Positions 14,812-23,878 of a DNA stretch of 64,000 nucleotides are shown piece by piece; the first letter of the stretch is position 1, and each line of letters begins with the position of its first letter. A program made the position numbers and the translations under genes. The stretch is taken from NCBI RefSeq assembly GCF_003248355.1, contig NZ_QKWY01000002.1, positions 2,294,001-2,358,000 of the forward strand. The letters are read 5' to 3'. This DNA comes from Streptomyces sp. AC1-42W. Lineage in GTDB: Bacteria > Actinomycetota > Actinomycetes > Streptomycetales > Streptomycetaceae. The notes under the pieces were generated by a model. The model did not search any database. It was not told where the DNA came from and saw nothing but the letters and a program-made list of their open reading frames with translations.

Positions 14812-17772
14812 ATGCAGCCCTCTCCGGAGCAGAGTCCGCATTACGTCTACCCCGATCACTGGGAGGCGGACGTGGTGCTCCGCGACGGCGGCACCGCGCG
14901 GATCAGGCCGATCACCACGGACGACGCCGAGCGCCTGGTCGGCTTCTACGAGCAGGTGTCCGACGAGTCGAAGTACTACCGCTTCTTCGCGCCCTACCCC
15001 CGGCTCTCCGCCAAGGACGTGCACCGCTTCACCCATCACGACTACGTCGACAGGGTGGGGCTCGCCGTCACGGTGGGCGGCGAGTTCATCGCCACCGTCC
15101 GCTACGACCGGATCGACGCGACCGGCCGGCCCGCGTCCGCCCCCGCCGACGAGGCCGAGGTCGCCTTCCTCGTCCAGGACGCCCACCAGGGCCGGGGCGT
15201 GGCCTCGACCCTCCTCGAACACATCGCCGCGGTCGCCCGGGAACGCGGCATCCGGCGCTTCGCCGCCGAGGTGCTGCCCGCCAACACCAAGATGATCAAG
15301 GTGTTCCGGGACGCCGGCTACACCCAGCAGCGCAGCTTCGAGGACGGCTCCGTCCACCTCACTCTGGACCTCGAACCCACCGCCGAGTCCCTGGCCGTCC
15401 AGCGCGCCCGTGAACAGCGCGCCGAGGCCAAGTCCGTGCAGCGGCTGCTCGCCCCCGGCTCCGTCGCCGTCATCGGCGTCGGCCGCACCCCCGGCGGCGT
15501 CGGGCGCACCGTCCTGCGCAACCTGATCGGCGCGGGCTTCACCGGCCGCGTCCACGCCGTGAACAGCTCCTTCGGCGCCGACCGGCAGACCATCGACGGG
15601 GTCCCCGCGCACCGCTCCCTGGGCGAGATCGGCGAACCGGTCGACCTCGCGGTCGTCGCCGTGCCCGCCGACCGGGTCCCGGAGGCCGTCGCGGACTGCG
15701 GCGAGCACGGCGTCCAGGGGCTGGTCGTCCTCTCCGCCGGTTACGCCGAGTGGGGCGCCGAGGGCCGCGAGCGCCAGCGCGAACTGGTGCGCCAGGCCCG
15801 TTCGTACGGCATGCGGATCATCGGCCCCAACGCGTTCGGCGTCATCAACAACTCCGACGAGGTCCGGCTCAACGCCTCGCTCGCCCCCGAGCGGCCCGCC
15901 TCGGGGCGCATCGGACTGTTCACCCAGTCCGGCGCCATCGGCATCGCCCTGCTCTCCGGGCTCTACCGGCGCGGCGCGGGCCTCTCCACCTTCATCTCGG
16001 CCGGCAACCGGGCCGACATCTCCGGCAACGACTTCCTCCAGTACTGGTACGAGGACCCGGACACCGACGTCGCCCTGCTCTACCTGGAGTCGCTGGGCAA
16101 CCCGCGCAAGTTCACCCGTCTCGCCCGCCGCACCGCCGCCGTGAAGCCGGTCGTCGTGGTCAAGGGCGCCCGGCACAGCGGCTCCACCCCGCCCGGCCAC
16201 GCCGTCCCCGTCAGCCGCATCCCCGACTCCACGGTCTCCGCGCTGATGCGGCAGGCGGGCGTCATCCGCGTCGACACGGTCACCGAGATGGTCGACGCCG
16301 GACTGCTCCTGGCCGACCAGCCGCTCCCCGCGGGCGGGCGTGTCGCGATCCTCGGCAACTCCGAGTCGCTGGGGCTGCTCACGTACGACGTCTGCCTGGC
16401 CGAGGGGCTCCGCCCGCGCCCGCCCATCGACCTCACCACCTCCGCCACCCCGCAGGACTTCCGGGACGCGCTGTCGGCGGCGCTGGCCGACGGGGCGTGC
16501 GACGCCGTGATCGTGACGGCGATCCCCTGGGTGGGCGAGGACGGCGAGGCGGAGTCGGGCGACGGCGAGGTCCTGGCCACCGCGCTGCACGCGGCGGCGG
16601 CCGCCGGGCCGGCCAAGCCGGTCGCCGTGGTGCATGTGGAGATCGGTGGCCTGGCGGAGGCGCTCTCCGCCGCGACCAGCACCGTGGCCCAGCAGCGCCC
16701 GGCCACCCAGCCCTTCGCGGCGGCCCAGCAGGCCCCGGCCCCGGCCCCCCACCCGGAGACCCCGGCGCCCCGGCCCCCGTCCGCAGCCGAAAACCCCACC
16801 CCAACCGCCGACACCCCCCGCACCGCCGGCACCTCCAACAACGCCGACGCTCCCGGAAGCACCGATACCCCCCGCAGCGCCGACACCCCCCGTATCGGCC
16901 GCATCCCCGCCTACCCCGCCGCCGAGCGGGCCGTGCGGGCGCTCGCCGAGGCCGTCCGGTACGCCCAGTGGCGGCGGCAGGCCGCCGTGCCCGGCAAGGT
17001 CCCCGACTTCCTCGACGACACCATCGACGCGCCGGGCGCCGCCGCCCGCATCGACGCCCTGCTCGGCGAGGACCCCGACCCGCGCGGCCGGCCGCTCGGC
17101 CACGACGAGGCCCGCGAACTCCTCGCCTGCTACGGGATCGCCGTCCGGCCCACGCTGCCCGCGCCCGGCCCGGAAGAGGCGGTGGCCGCCGCGGCCCGGC
17201 TCGGCTACCCGGTCGCGCTGAAGACCACCGCACCCCATCTGCGCCACCGCGCCGACCTCGGCGGCGTACGCCTGGACCTCGACAGCGAGGCCGCGCTGCG
17301 CCGCGCGTACGGGGACCTGACCGAACTGCTCGGCGCGCCGGCGGAGCTGCGGCCGGTCGTCCAGGCCATGGCGCCGCGCGGTGTGGACACCGTCGTCCGG
17401 GCCGCCATCGACCCGGCGGCCGGCGCCGTGCTCTCCTTCGGCCTGGCCGGAGCCCCCTCCGAGCTGCTGGGCGACACCGGACACCGGCTGGTGCCGGTCA
17501 CCGACCGGGACGCCGCCGAGCTGATCCGGTCCATCCGCGCGGCCCCGGTCCTGTTCGGCTGGCGCGGTGCGGCGCCGGTGGACACCGCCGCGCTGGAGGA
17601 GCTGCTGCTGCGGGTCTCCCGGCTGGTGGACGACCACCCCGAGGTGGTTTCCATCGCCCTGGAGCCCGTGGTGGTCGCCCCGCAGGGCCTCACCGTGCTC
17701 GGGGCGAGCGTCCGGCTCTCGCCGCCGCCCGCCCGGACGGACCTCGGCCCGCGCCGCCTGTCCAACTACTGA
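14812..17772 (+). CDS. GNAT protein acetyltransferase fused to an NDP-forming acyl-CoA synthetase (Pat-type)
   Basis: 986 residues. Residues ~15-190 are a GNAT domain (FLVQDAHQGRGVASTLLEHI is the acetyl-CoA loop). Residues ~205-635 are a CoA-binding/succinyl-CoA-ligase unit (VAVIGVGRTPGGVGRTVLRNL; FTQSGAIGIALL). Residues ~750-985 are an ATP-grasp domain (GYPVALKTTAPHLRHRADLGGV). Pat-family relatives acetylate lysines of acetyl-CoA synthetase. Between ligase and ATP-grasp lies a proline/threonine-rich linker (~640-700) with repeats such as ADTPR, longer than usual. TAGGCT stands 6 bases before the ATG with no ribosome site, so the mRNA may be leaderless. It is divergent from ptsH. Confidence 0.9.
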   Translation: MQPSPEQSPHYVYPDHWEADVVLRDGGTARIRPITTDDAERLVGFYEQVSDESKYYRFFAPYPRLSAKDVHRFTHHDYVDRVGLAVTVGGEFIATVRYDRIDATGRPASAPADEAEVAFLVQDAHQGRGVASTLLEHIAAVARERGIRRFAAEVLPANTKMIKVFRDAGYTQQRSFEDGSVHLTLDLEPTAESLAVQRAREQRAEAKSVQRLLAPGSVAVIGVGRTPGGVGRTVLRNLIGAGFTGRVHAVNSSFGADRQTIDGVPAHRSLGEIGEPVDLAVVAVPADRVPEAVADCGEHGVQGLVVLSAGYAEWGAEGRERQRELVRQARSYGMRIIGPNAFGVINNSDEVRLNASLAPERPASGRIGLFTQSGAIGIALLSGLYRRGAGLSTFISAGNRADISGNDFLQYWYEDPDTDVALLYLESLGNPRKFTRLARRTAAVKPVVVVKGARHSGSTPPGHAVPVSRIPDSTVSALMRQAGVIRVDTVTEMVDAGLLLADQPLPAGGRVAILGNSESLGLLTYDVCLAEGLRPRPPIDLTTSATPQDFRDALSAALADGACDAVIVTAIPWVGEDGEAESGDGEVLATALHAAAAAGPAKPVAVVHVEIGGLAEALSAATSTVAQQRPATQPFAAAQQAPAPAPHPETPAPRPPSAAENPTPTADTPRTAGTSNNADAPGSTDTPRSADTPRIGRIPAYPAAERAVRALAEAVRYAQWRRQAAVPGKVPDFLDDTIDAPGAAARIDALLGEDPDPRGRPLGHDEARELLACYGIAVRPTLPAPGPEEAVAAAARLGYPVALKTTAPHLRHRADLGGVRLDLDSEAALRRAYGDLTELLGAPAELRPVVQAMAPRGVDTVVRAAIDPAAGAVLSFGLAGAPSELLGDTGHRLVPVTDRDAAELIRSIRAAPVLFGWRGAAPVDTAALEELLLRVSRLVDDHPEVVSIALEPVVVAPQGLTVLGASVRLSPPPARTDLGPRRLSNY

Positions 17773-17861
17773 CCCGGCGCCGCTCGCGCGCCCCTGGACC
17801 GGCGGGCACCGCCCGTACGAGGCGTCCCCGGCAGCCATCCGGCCCCCGTAGGATGGTTCCC

Positions 17862-18458
17862 ATGGCTAAGACCGGTACGACGACCCAGGGGCTGCGCGCG
17901 GCGATCGAGCGCAGCGGCTACTACCCGGCCCTCGTGGCCGAGGCGGTGGAGGCCGCCGTGGGCGGTGAGCCGGTCTCTTCGTACCTGGTCCACCAGGAGA
18001 CGACCTTCGACTCCAACGAGGTCCGCCGGCACGTCACGGTCCTGGTCCTCACGGACACCCGCTTCATCGTCAGCCACACCGACGAGCAGAACGCGGACAC
18101 CAGCTCGCCGTCCCCGTACGCCACCACCTCCACCGAGTCGGTCAAGCTCGACCGCATCTCGTCGGTCGTGGTCAGCCGGGTCGTGGCCGATCCGGAGAAG
18201 TACGTTCCGGGCACGCTGCCCCGCGAGGTCGTCCTGACCATCGGCTGGGGCGCGGTCTCCCGGATCGACCTGGAGCCCGCCGCCTGCGGCGACCCCAACT
18301 GCGAGGCCGACCACGGCTACACGGGCAACACCACCGCCGACGACCTGAGCCTGCGGGTCAGCGAGGCCGGTGACGGCCCGGACACCGTGCGCCAGACCCT
18401 CGCCTTCGCCCAGGCCCTCTCCGAGGCCACGGCCGCGACCCCCGCGGCCGGCCGCTGA
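17862..18458 (+). CDS. DUF5998 family protein
   Basis: 198 residues from ATG 17862; function unknown. It begins with a helical stretch (GLRAAIERSGYYPALVAEAVEAAVGGEPVSSYLVHQE), followed by beta-rich sequence resembling PH-like folds (VTVLVLTDTRFIVSHTDE; SSVVVSRVV). A cluster of cysteines (ACGDPNCEADHGYTG) could bind a metal. The family is actinobacterial as far as I know. The stop overlaps the phosphodiesterase start by one base, so the two are coupled. TAGGAT lies 7 bases upstream of the ATG and no ribosome site is seen. Confidence 0.8.
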   Translation: MAKTGTTTQGLRAAIERSGYYPALVAEAVEAAVGGEPVSSYLVHQETTFDSNEVRRHVTVLVLTDTRFIVSHTDEQNADTSSPSPYATTSTESVKLDRISSVVVSRVVADPEKYVPGTLPREVVLTIGWGAVSRIDLEPAACGDPNCEADHGYTGNTTADDLSLRVSEAGDGPDTVRQTLAFAQALSEATAATPAAGR

Positions 18459-19648
18459 TGGCCGAGCCGGCCTGGCAGGACGACCCCGTCCCGCTGTCCG
18501 TGGACAGCGCCCCCGTTCCGGAGTACGGCAGCGGCTCGCTCGCCGATCTGCTGCCGACCCTGCTCGCGGGCCAGGGCGTGCCCGGCTTCGAGGCGGCCAT
18601 CGGCGAACTCACCCCCGCCGACCGGAACTGCGTCTTCCTGATCGACGGCCTCGGCTGGGAGCAGATCCGGGCGCATCCCGACGAGGCCCCCTTCCTGCAC
18701 GGGCTGCTGCCCACCTCGCGGGGCGGCACCGGCCGCCCCATCACGGCGGGCTTCCCGGCCACCACGGCGGCCTCGCTGGCCTCCGTGGGCACCGGCCTGC
18801 CCCCCGGCGAGCATGGCCTTCCCGGCTACACGGTCCGCAATCCCGAGACCGGCGAGCTGATGAACCAGCTCCGCTGGAACCCGTGGACGCCGCCGAAGGC
18901 ATGGCAGCCCCACCCGACGCTCTTCCGGCTCGCCGACGCGGCCGGGGTGCGTACGGCGCAGGTCTCCGCGCCCGCCTTCGAGCAGACCCCGCTGACCAAG
19001 GTCGCGCTCAGCGGCGGCTCCTTCCTCGGCCGGCTCAGCGGCGAGGAGCGGATGGACACCGCCGCCGAACGGCTGGCCGCAGGGGACCGCTCGCTCGTCT
19101 ACACGTACTACAGCGAGGTCGACGGCAAGGGCCACCGCTTCGGCATGGACTCCGACGCCTGGCGCGGCCAGCTGATGTACGTGGACGGGTTGGCCCGGCG
19201 CCTGGCCGAACAGCTTCCGCCGCGCTCGGCGCTCTACATCACTGCCGACCACGGCATGATCGACATCCCGTTCGACGAGCAGTCCCGGATCGACTTCGAC
19301 GAGGACTGGGAGCTGCGCGCCGGTGTCGCGCTGCTCGGCGGCGAGGGCCGGGCCCGGCATGTGTACGCCGTTCCGGGCGCCGCGTCCGACGTGCTGGCGG
19401 TCTGGCGCGAGGTGCTGGGCGAGCGGTTCTGGGTGGCGAGCCGGGAAGAGGCCGTCGCGGCGGGCTGGTTCGGCCCCCGCATCGACGAACGGGTCCGCGA
19501 CAGGATCGGCGACGTGGTCGCGGCCGCCCACGACGACGTGGTGATCACCGCGTCCGTCAACGAACCGCACGAGTCGGCCATGGTCGGCATGCACGGCTCC
19601 ATGACCCCCGTCGAGCAGTTCGTACCGCTCCTCGAAGTACGCTCGTAG
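18458..19648 (+). CDS. alkaline phosphatase superfamily nucleotide pyrophosphatase/phosphodiesterase
   Basis: 396 residues. The metal and nucleophile motifs of the superfamily are visible: FLIDGLGWEQI (first Asp), GFPATTAASLAS (the nucleophilic threonine), and ITADHGMIDIP (Asp-His pair). A second His lies near NEPHESAMVGMHGSMTP. Enzymes of this type split phosphodiester or pyrophosphate bonds with two zinc ions. No signal peptide is present, so it seems cytoplasmic. It is translationally coupled to the DUF5998 gene; the thymidine kinase gene starts 58 bases after it. Confidence 0.88.
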   Translation: MAEPAWQDDPVPLSVDSAPVPEYGSGSLADLLPTLLAGQGVPGFEAAIGELTPADRNCVFLIDGLGWEQIRAHPDEAPFLHGLLPTSRGGTGRPITAGFPATTAASLASVGTGLPPGEHGLPGYTVRNPETGELMNQLRWNPWTPPKAWQPHPTLFRLADAAGVRTAQVSAPAFEQTPLTKVALSGGSFLGRLSGEERMDTAAERLAAGDRSLVYTYYSEVDGKGHRFGMDSDAWRGQLMYVDGLARRLAEQLPPRSALYITADHGMIDIPFDEQSRIDFDEDWELRAGVALLGGEGRARHVYAVPGAASDVLAVWREVLGERFWVASREEAVAAGWFGPRIDERVRDRIGDVVAAAHDDVVITASVNEPHESAMVGMHGSMTPVEQFVPLLEVRS

Positions 19649-19706
19649 CGCGTTCCGTCCCGCGCCGCCGCTCCCCCTTCCCGTCCCGAAAGGTGCTCAA
19701 CCCCTC

Positions 19707-20357
19707 ATGTCCGAGCTTGTGTTCTTCTCCGGAACGATGGACTGCGGAAAGAGCACCCTGGCCCTCCAGATCGGCCACAACCGCTCGGCGAGGGGCCTGC
19801 AGGGCGTGATCTTCACCCGCGACGACCGGGCGGGGCAGGGCAAGCTGTCCTCCCGCCTCGGCCTGGTCACGGAGGCGGTCGAGGCGGACGAGGGCATGGA
19901 CCTGTACGCGTATCTCGTCGCCCAGCTGTCCAAGGGCGGCCGGGTCGACTACGTGATCGTGGACGAGGCGCAGTTCCTGGCCCCGGCCCAGATCGACCAA
20001 CTGGCCCGGGTGGTGGACGACCTGGACATGGACGTCTTCGCCTTCGGCATCACGACCGACTTCCGCACCCGGCTCTTCCCCGGTTCGCAGCGGCTGGTCG
20101 AGCTGGCCGACCGGATCGAACAGCTCCAGGTCGAGGCCCTGTGCTGGTGCGGTGCCCGCGCCACGCACAACGCCCGGACGATAGACGGCGAGATGGTCGT
20201 CGAGGGGGCGCAGGTCGTCGTCGGCGATGTGAACCGCCCGGCGGGCGAGGTCGGTTACGAGGTGCTGTGCCGCAGGCACCACCGCCGCCGCGCGACCGCG
20301 GCGTCCGCGCGGGCGGGCGCGCTCTCCCCGGACGTCCTGCCGGTCTCCTCACCCTGA
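19707..20357 (+). CDS. tdk: thymidine kinase (type II)
   Basis: 216 residues from ATG 19707 with GAAAGG upstream. Walker A is FFSGTMDCGKSTLAL. The catalytic base region is VDEAQFL and the lasso region is around LCWCGARATHNAR, with zinc cysteines there and at CRRHH. It phosphorylates thymidine to dTMP for salvage. The arginine-rich tail after residue ~195 is extra to the fold. dut, another dTTP-pool gene, is 13 kb away. Confidence 0.93.
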   Translation: MSELVFFSGTMDCGKSTLALQIGHNRSARGLQGVIFTRDDRAGQGKLSSRLGLVTEAVEADEGMDLYAYLVAQLSKGGRVDYVIVDEAQFLAPAQIDQLARVVDDLDMDVFAFGITTDFRTRLFPGSQRLVELADRIEQLQVEALCWCGARATHNARTIDGEMVVEGAQVVVGDVNRPAGEVGYEVLCRRHHRRRATAASARAGALSPDVLPVSSP

Positions 20358-20385
20358 GCGCGCCCGCCTGCGACGGCGAGCCCCG

Positions 20386-21162
20386 TCAGACCTCGGCCGA
20401 CCGCTGGATGGTGAAGACCGCGCCCTCCGGGTCCGCGACCGTCGCGACCCGGCCGCTCGGGCCCTCCCTCGGCGGGCTCAGGACCTGGCCGCCCAGCTCC
20501 ACCACCCGCTGCGCCGCCTCGTCCGTGTCGGCCACCTCGAAGTACGTCATCCAGTGCGGGCCCCGGTCGCGCAGCAGCGTGTGGCCGACGCCGTGCAGGG
20601 AGGCCACCGGGCGGCCCTGGAGATACAGCGTCTGGTAGTCGAAGTCCGCCGAGACGACGGCCTTGCTCTCGTAACCGAAGACCGCCTGGTAGAACTTGGC
20701 GACCGTCGACGTCTCCCGCGTCACCAACTCGTTCCAGACCGGGGTGCCGGGCGCCCCGGACAGTGTGGTGCCGATGTGCGCGGCGGCCTGCCAGATCCCG
20801 AAGACGGCCCCGCCCGGATCGGACGCGATGGCCATCCTGCCCGCCCGGCCCGCGTCGATCGGTCCGACGCCGACCGTGCCGCCGCAGGCCCGGATCGCCT
20901 CCGCCGTCCGGTCGGCGTCATCGGTGGCCAGATAGGTCGTCCAGGCGATCGGAAGGTGCCGGTCGGGCGGCAGTTGGCCGATGCCCGCCACCTCCCGTTC
21001 GCCGATCAGGGCCCGTACGTACGGGCCCAGCTGCTCGGGGCCGGGGCCGAACTCCCAGCCGAACAGCTCGGCGTAGAAGTTCTGGGTCGTGCGCAGGCCG
21101 TGCACGATCAGGCTCACCCAGCAAGGTGTTCCGGGTGTACGCCGAGCGGCAGCCTCGGTCAT
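20386..21162 (-). CDS. VOC superfamily protein with two glyoxalase-like domains
   Basis: 258 residues from ATG 21162, chosen because GAGGAG lies just upstream. A frame extending to 21303 has no such site. Two repeats of the VOC fold are present: residues ~12-120 (PCWVSLIVHGLRTTQNFYAELFGWEFG) and ~135-255 (GTPVWNELVTRETSTVAKFYQAVFGYESK). Double-domain VOC proteins in Streptomyces include hydroxylases and resistance or unknown proteins; metal ligands cannot be assigned by eye. It converges on tdk with 28 bases between and no clear hairpin. Confidence 0.85.
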   Translation of the reverse strand: MTEAAARRTPGTPCWVSLIVHGLRTTQNFYAELFGWEFGPGPEQLGPYVRALIGEREVAGIGQLPPDRHLPIAWTTYLATDDADRTAEAIRACGGTVGVGPIDAGRAGRMAIASDPGGAVFGIWQAAAHIGTTLSGAPGTPVWNELVTRETSTVAKFYQAVFGYESKAVVSADFDYQTLYLQGRPVASLHGVGHTLLRDRGPHWMTYFEVADTDEAAQRVVELGGQVLSPPREGPSGRVATVADPEGAVFTIQRSAEV

Positions 21163-21395
21163 CGTCACTCTCCTCGGACCATCGTGGTGGCCGTACGGGA
21201 AAACGGGGCCGGGCGCGCCGTGGTGCGGCGCGAGCGGAGTAGTACGCCCCGTGCAGATGCTTGCACCACCGGGCGCGGGATGCGCTCCGGCCGCGCCGTC
21301 CATTGCGGGATCTCACGGCAGGCGGAACGGTTCGTCAGGGTTTGACCGTTCCCCGTCGTTACGGAGGGCCGGGAGTCTGCGCGAGGATGGCACAC

Positions 21396-22226
21396 ATGAA
21401 GCCCATCATCTCGGCATCCGATTGTGTGAGCGCGCTGGCGGGGCCACGTCCGCCGGTGCTCCTGGACGTACGTTGGCAGCTGGGCGGCCCGCACGGCCTG
21501 CCCGACTACGAGGCGGGGCACATCCCGGGCGCGGTCTTCGTCGACCTCGACGCCGAACTCGCCGGTCCGGCGGGCGAGGGCGGCCGCCACCCGCTGCCCG
21601 ACCCGGCCGTGTTCGGCGCCGCCATGCGCCGCGCCGGAGTGCGCGCCGACGCGCCGGCCGTCGTCTACGACGGCGGTCAGGGCTGGGCGGCCGCACGGGC
21701 CTGGTGGCTGCTGCGCTGGGCGGGCCACGACGACGTCCGGGTCCTGGACGGCGGACTCGCGGCCTGGCCGGGGGAGCTGTCGAAGGAGACCCCGGACCCG
21801 GTGGAGGGCGACTTCGTGCCCGCGCCCGGTGCGCTGCCGCTGCTCGACGCGGACGGCGCCGCGGCCCTGGCCCGCTCCGGCGTCCTGCTCGACGCGCGGG
21901 CGGCCGAGCGCTACCGGGGCGACGTGGAGCCCATCGACCGGGTCGGCGGCCACATCCCCGGCGCGCTCTCCGCCCCGACCGGCGAGAACATGGCCGCGGA
22001 CGGACGCTTCCTGAGCCCCGAACACCTGGCCGCCCGGTTCGCCGGGCTGGGCGTCGAGGGGGACGCGGCGGAGGTCGGCGTCTACTGCGGCTCGGGCGTC
22101 TCCGGGGCCCAGCAGGTCCTGGCGCTGGAGCTCGCCGGACACCGGGCCGCCCTCTACGCGGGCTCCTGGTCCCACTGGTCCGCCGACCCGTCGCGCCCGG
22201 TCGCCACCGGACCCGACCCGCAGTAA
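21396..22226 (+). CDS. sulfurtransferase (tandem rhodanese)
   Basis: 276 residues. I choose ATG 21396 (GAGG 9 bases before it) over ATG 21387. The N-terminal rhodanese domain is non-catalytic (VLLDVRWQLGG...YEAGHIPGAVFVDLD). The second domain holds the active cysteine in YCGSGVSG (about Cys231). Such enzymes move sulfane sulfur from thiosulfate or 3-mercaptopyruvate to thiols or cyanide. A bidirectional terminator separates it from sepH. Confidence 0.92.
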   Translation: MKPIISASDCVSALAGPRPPVLLDVRWQLGGPHGLPDYEAGHIPGAVFVDLDAELAGPAGEGGRHPLPDPAVFGAAMRRAGVRADAPAVVYDGGQGWAAARAWWLLRWAGHDDVRVLDGGLAAWPGELSKETPDPVEGDFVPAPGALPLLDADGAAALARSGVLLDARAAERYRGDVEPIDRVGGHIPGALSAPTGENMAADGRFLSPEHLAARFAGLGVEGDAAEVGVYCGSGVSGAQQVLALELAGHRAALYAGSWSHWSADPSRPVATGPDPQ

Positions 22227-22274
22227 CGGAACACCGTCGTCCGGGCGGCGCGTGCGCTCCCGGCCGGACTGCGC

Positions 22275-22310
22275 ACGAGGGCCCGTACGCGCTCGCGTAC
22301 GGGCCCTCGT
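22275..22310. terminator. bidirectional terminator between sulfurtransferase and sepH
   Basis: An almost uninterrupted palindrome: ACGAGGGCCCGTACGCG and its complement separated by two bases, so about 15-16 bp can pair with a small loop. Confidence 0.85.
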
Positions 22311-22327
22311 CATGCTGTCGGGCCTTC

Positions 22328-23383
22328 TCAGTCCTGCTTCTTGCGGCGGGTGCCGAAGACGATCTCGTCCCAGCTGGGGACCGCCGCCCGGCGTCCGGGG
22401 CGCACCCCGTCCGCCTCGGCCTGCCGGTCCGTCGTCCCGGTCAGCCGGTCGCGGTGGCCGGCGACCGCACGCGGCATCAGCACGTCCGCGTAGGCGGAGC
22501 CGGCGCCCGCCGACGCGGCGGGAGGCTCCTCGACCTCCGGCTCCTGGGCAGGCTCGATCGCCGGGGGCTCCGGCTGGGTGGGCCGCTCCGGGACGACGAG
22601 GTCGCCGCGGAAGCTCGGGACCGCCTCCAGCAGGCTGGTGAGGGAGTCGCGCTCGCTCGCGGTCACCCCGGCGATGCGCTCCTCCGGCTCGGGCGGAGGC
22701 GGCGGGGCCGGGCGCTCGATCTGCCGGTCCAGCGCGCGGTCCAGCGGTCGGTCGCGCGGCAGCCGGGCGATCCGGGGGACGAACGGGAAGCTGGGCTCGG
22801 GGGCCGCGACCTCGTCCGTCTCGCCGATCAGCGAACGAGCCTCGTCGTCCACGGCCTGGACCAGCCGGCGCGGCGGGTCGTACGTCCAGCTCGCGGAATG
22901 CGGCTCACCGGCGACCCGGTACACCAGGAGGACCTCCCAGGTGCCGTCGTCGCGGCGCCAGGAGTCCCACTGGACGGTCTCCCGGTCGGCGCCGCGCAGC
23001 AGCAGCCGCTCCTGCACCGCCTCGCCGAGCTGGGGGCCGGTGTTCTCGCCGGGACGGCGTACCGGAGTCTTCCTGGCCCGCTCGGCCATGAAGGCGCGTT
23101 CCGCGAGCACGGGGCCCTCGAAGCGGCGCACCCGGTCCACGGGAATCCCGGCGAACTGGGCGACCTCCTCGGCGGAGGCGCCGGCTCGTATCCGGGCCTG
23201 GATGTCACGGGGGCGGAGATGGCTCTCCACCTCGATCTCGATCTGCCCCAGCCGGGCGCGGTCGTTGCGCACGGCGGCTCGAAGGCGCTCATCGATCGGA
23301 AGCGTGTATTCCGTGCTGTCCGCAGCCTTGAGCACCAGTCGTGTGCCGTCGTTGGAGACGGCCACGACACGCAGTTCGGGCAT
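22328..23383 (-). CDS. sepH: septation protein SepH (DUF3071)
   Basis: 351 residues from ATG 23383 with GGGAGG upstream. The N-terminal DUF3071 domain (MPELRVVAVSNDGTRLVLK, to about residue 170) contains a helix-turn-helix-like segment (ARIRAGASAEEVAQFAGIPVDRVRRFEGPVL). The rest is a proline/glutamate-rich disordered region ending in a conserved basic tail (SWDEIVFGTRRKKQD). In Streptomyces SepH binds FtsZ and stimulates ring assembly during sporulation septation. The long upstream region holds a palindrome at 23549. Confidence 0.93.
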   Translation of the reverse strand: MPELRVVAVSNDGTRLVLKAADSTEYTLPIDERLRAAVRNDRARLGQIEIEVESHLRPRDIQARIRAGASAEEVAQFAGIPVDRVRRFEGPVLAERAFMAERARKTPVRRPGENTGPQLGEAVQERLLLRGADRETVQWDSWRRDDGTWEVLLVYRVAGEPHSASWTYDPPRRLVQAVDDEARSLIGETDEVAAPEPSFPFVPRIARLPRDRPLDRALDRQIERPAPPPPPEPEERIAGVTASERDSLTSLLEAVPSFRGDLVVPERPTQPEPPAIEPAQEPEVEEPPAASAGAGSAYADVLMPRAVAGHRDRLTGTTDRQAEADGVRPGRRAAVPSWDEIVFGTRRKKQD

Positions 23384-23878
23384 GGGGACCTCCCGGGTGG
23401 TGCCTGCCGACGTCACGTGCGTCGCTGCTTCCGCTAGTCGAGTGTGGCCTGCCCGGCTGCGGCCTGCCACAACATTGCCGTGTTGCCCGGCGTGTCGGGC
23501 GTGAGCCCTTGATCGCCGATATGCCACGGTAACCCATGCGCAACGCAAAGTGACCGATGGTCACTCTGCGGAGCAGGTCGCCGTGCGATGCCGTGCGCCG
23601 CCGGATCGAGTGCCTCCTTCGGCCCCCTCCCGGAGGTTTCGGACGCCCGTGCGGGTGTCCGGCCCCAGGGCTCGCCACAGTACTCCATTCGGGCCATGTG
23701 GGTGGACCGCCGCGCCGCCGAAGTTATCGGGAGGTGTGGAAGTCGACCTACCCCGCAGAACGCCCGCCGCCCATGATCCGTGTCGTGCTTCACACAATCC
23801 TCGCAACCGGAACTTTCGACTTCGCTCACGTGTCCCTAGTTGGTGCAGGGTGGGAGAGATGTCAATCAAGGGCTGGAA
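23384..23878. other. long divergent intergenic region upstream of sepH
   Basis: 495 bases with no convincing gene. It contains the perfect inverted repeat AGTGACC-GAT-GGTCACT at 23549-23565, about 166 bases upstream of sepH. Short open frames here overlap one another in several frames and have no ribosome sites. Confidence 0.5.
23549..23565. promoter_or_regulatory. 17-base palindrome upstream of sepH
   Basis: AGTGACC and GGTCACT around GAT, a perfect 7-bp dyad. The shape suits a dimeric repressor or activator; no family is assigned. Confidence 0.4.

Noticed and set aside
14680..17838. 1052-codon open frame antisense to the acetyltransferase fusion
   Set aside because: High-GC third-position bias keeps the opposite frame open; the text is low-complexity Gly/Arg/Val with no domains or ribosome site.
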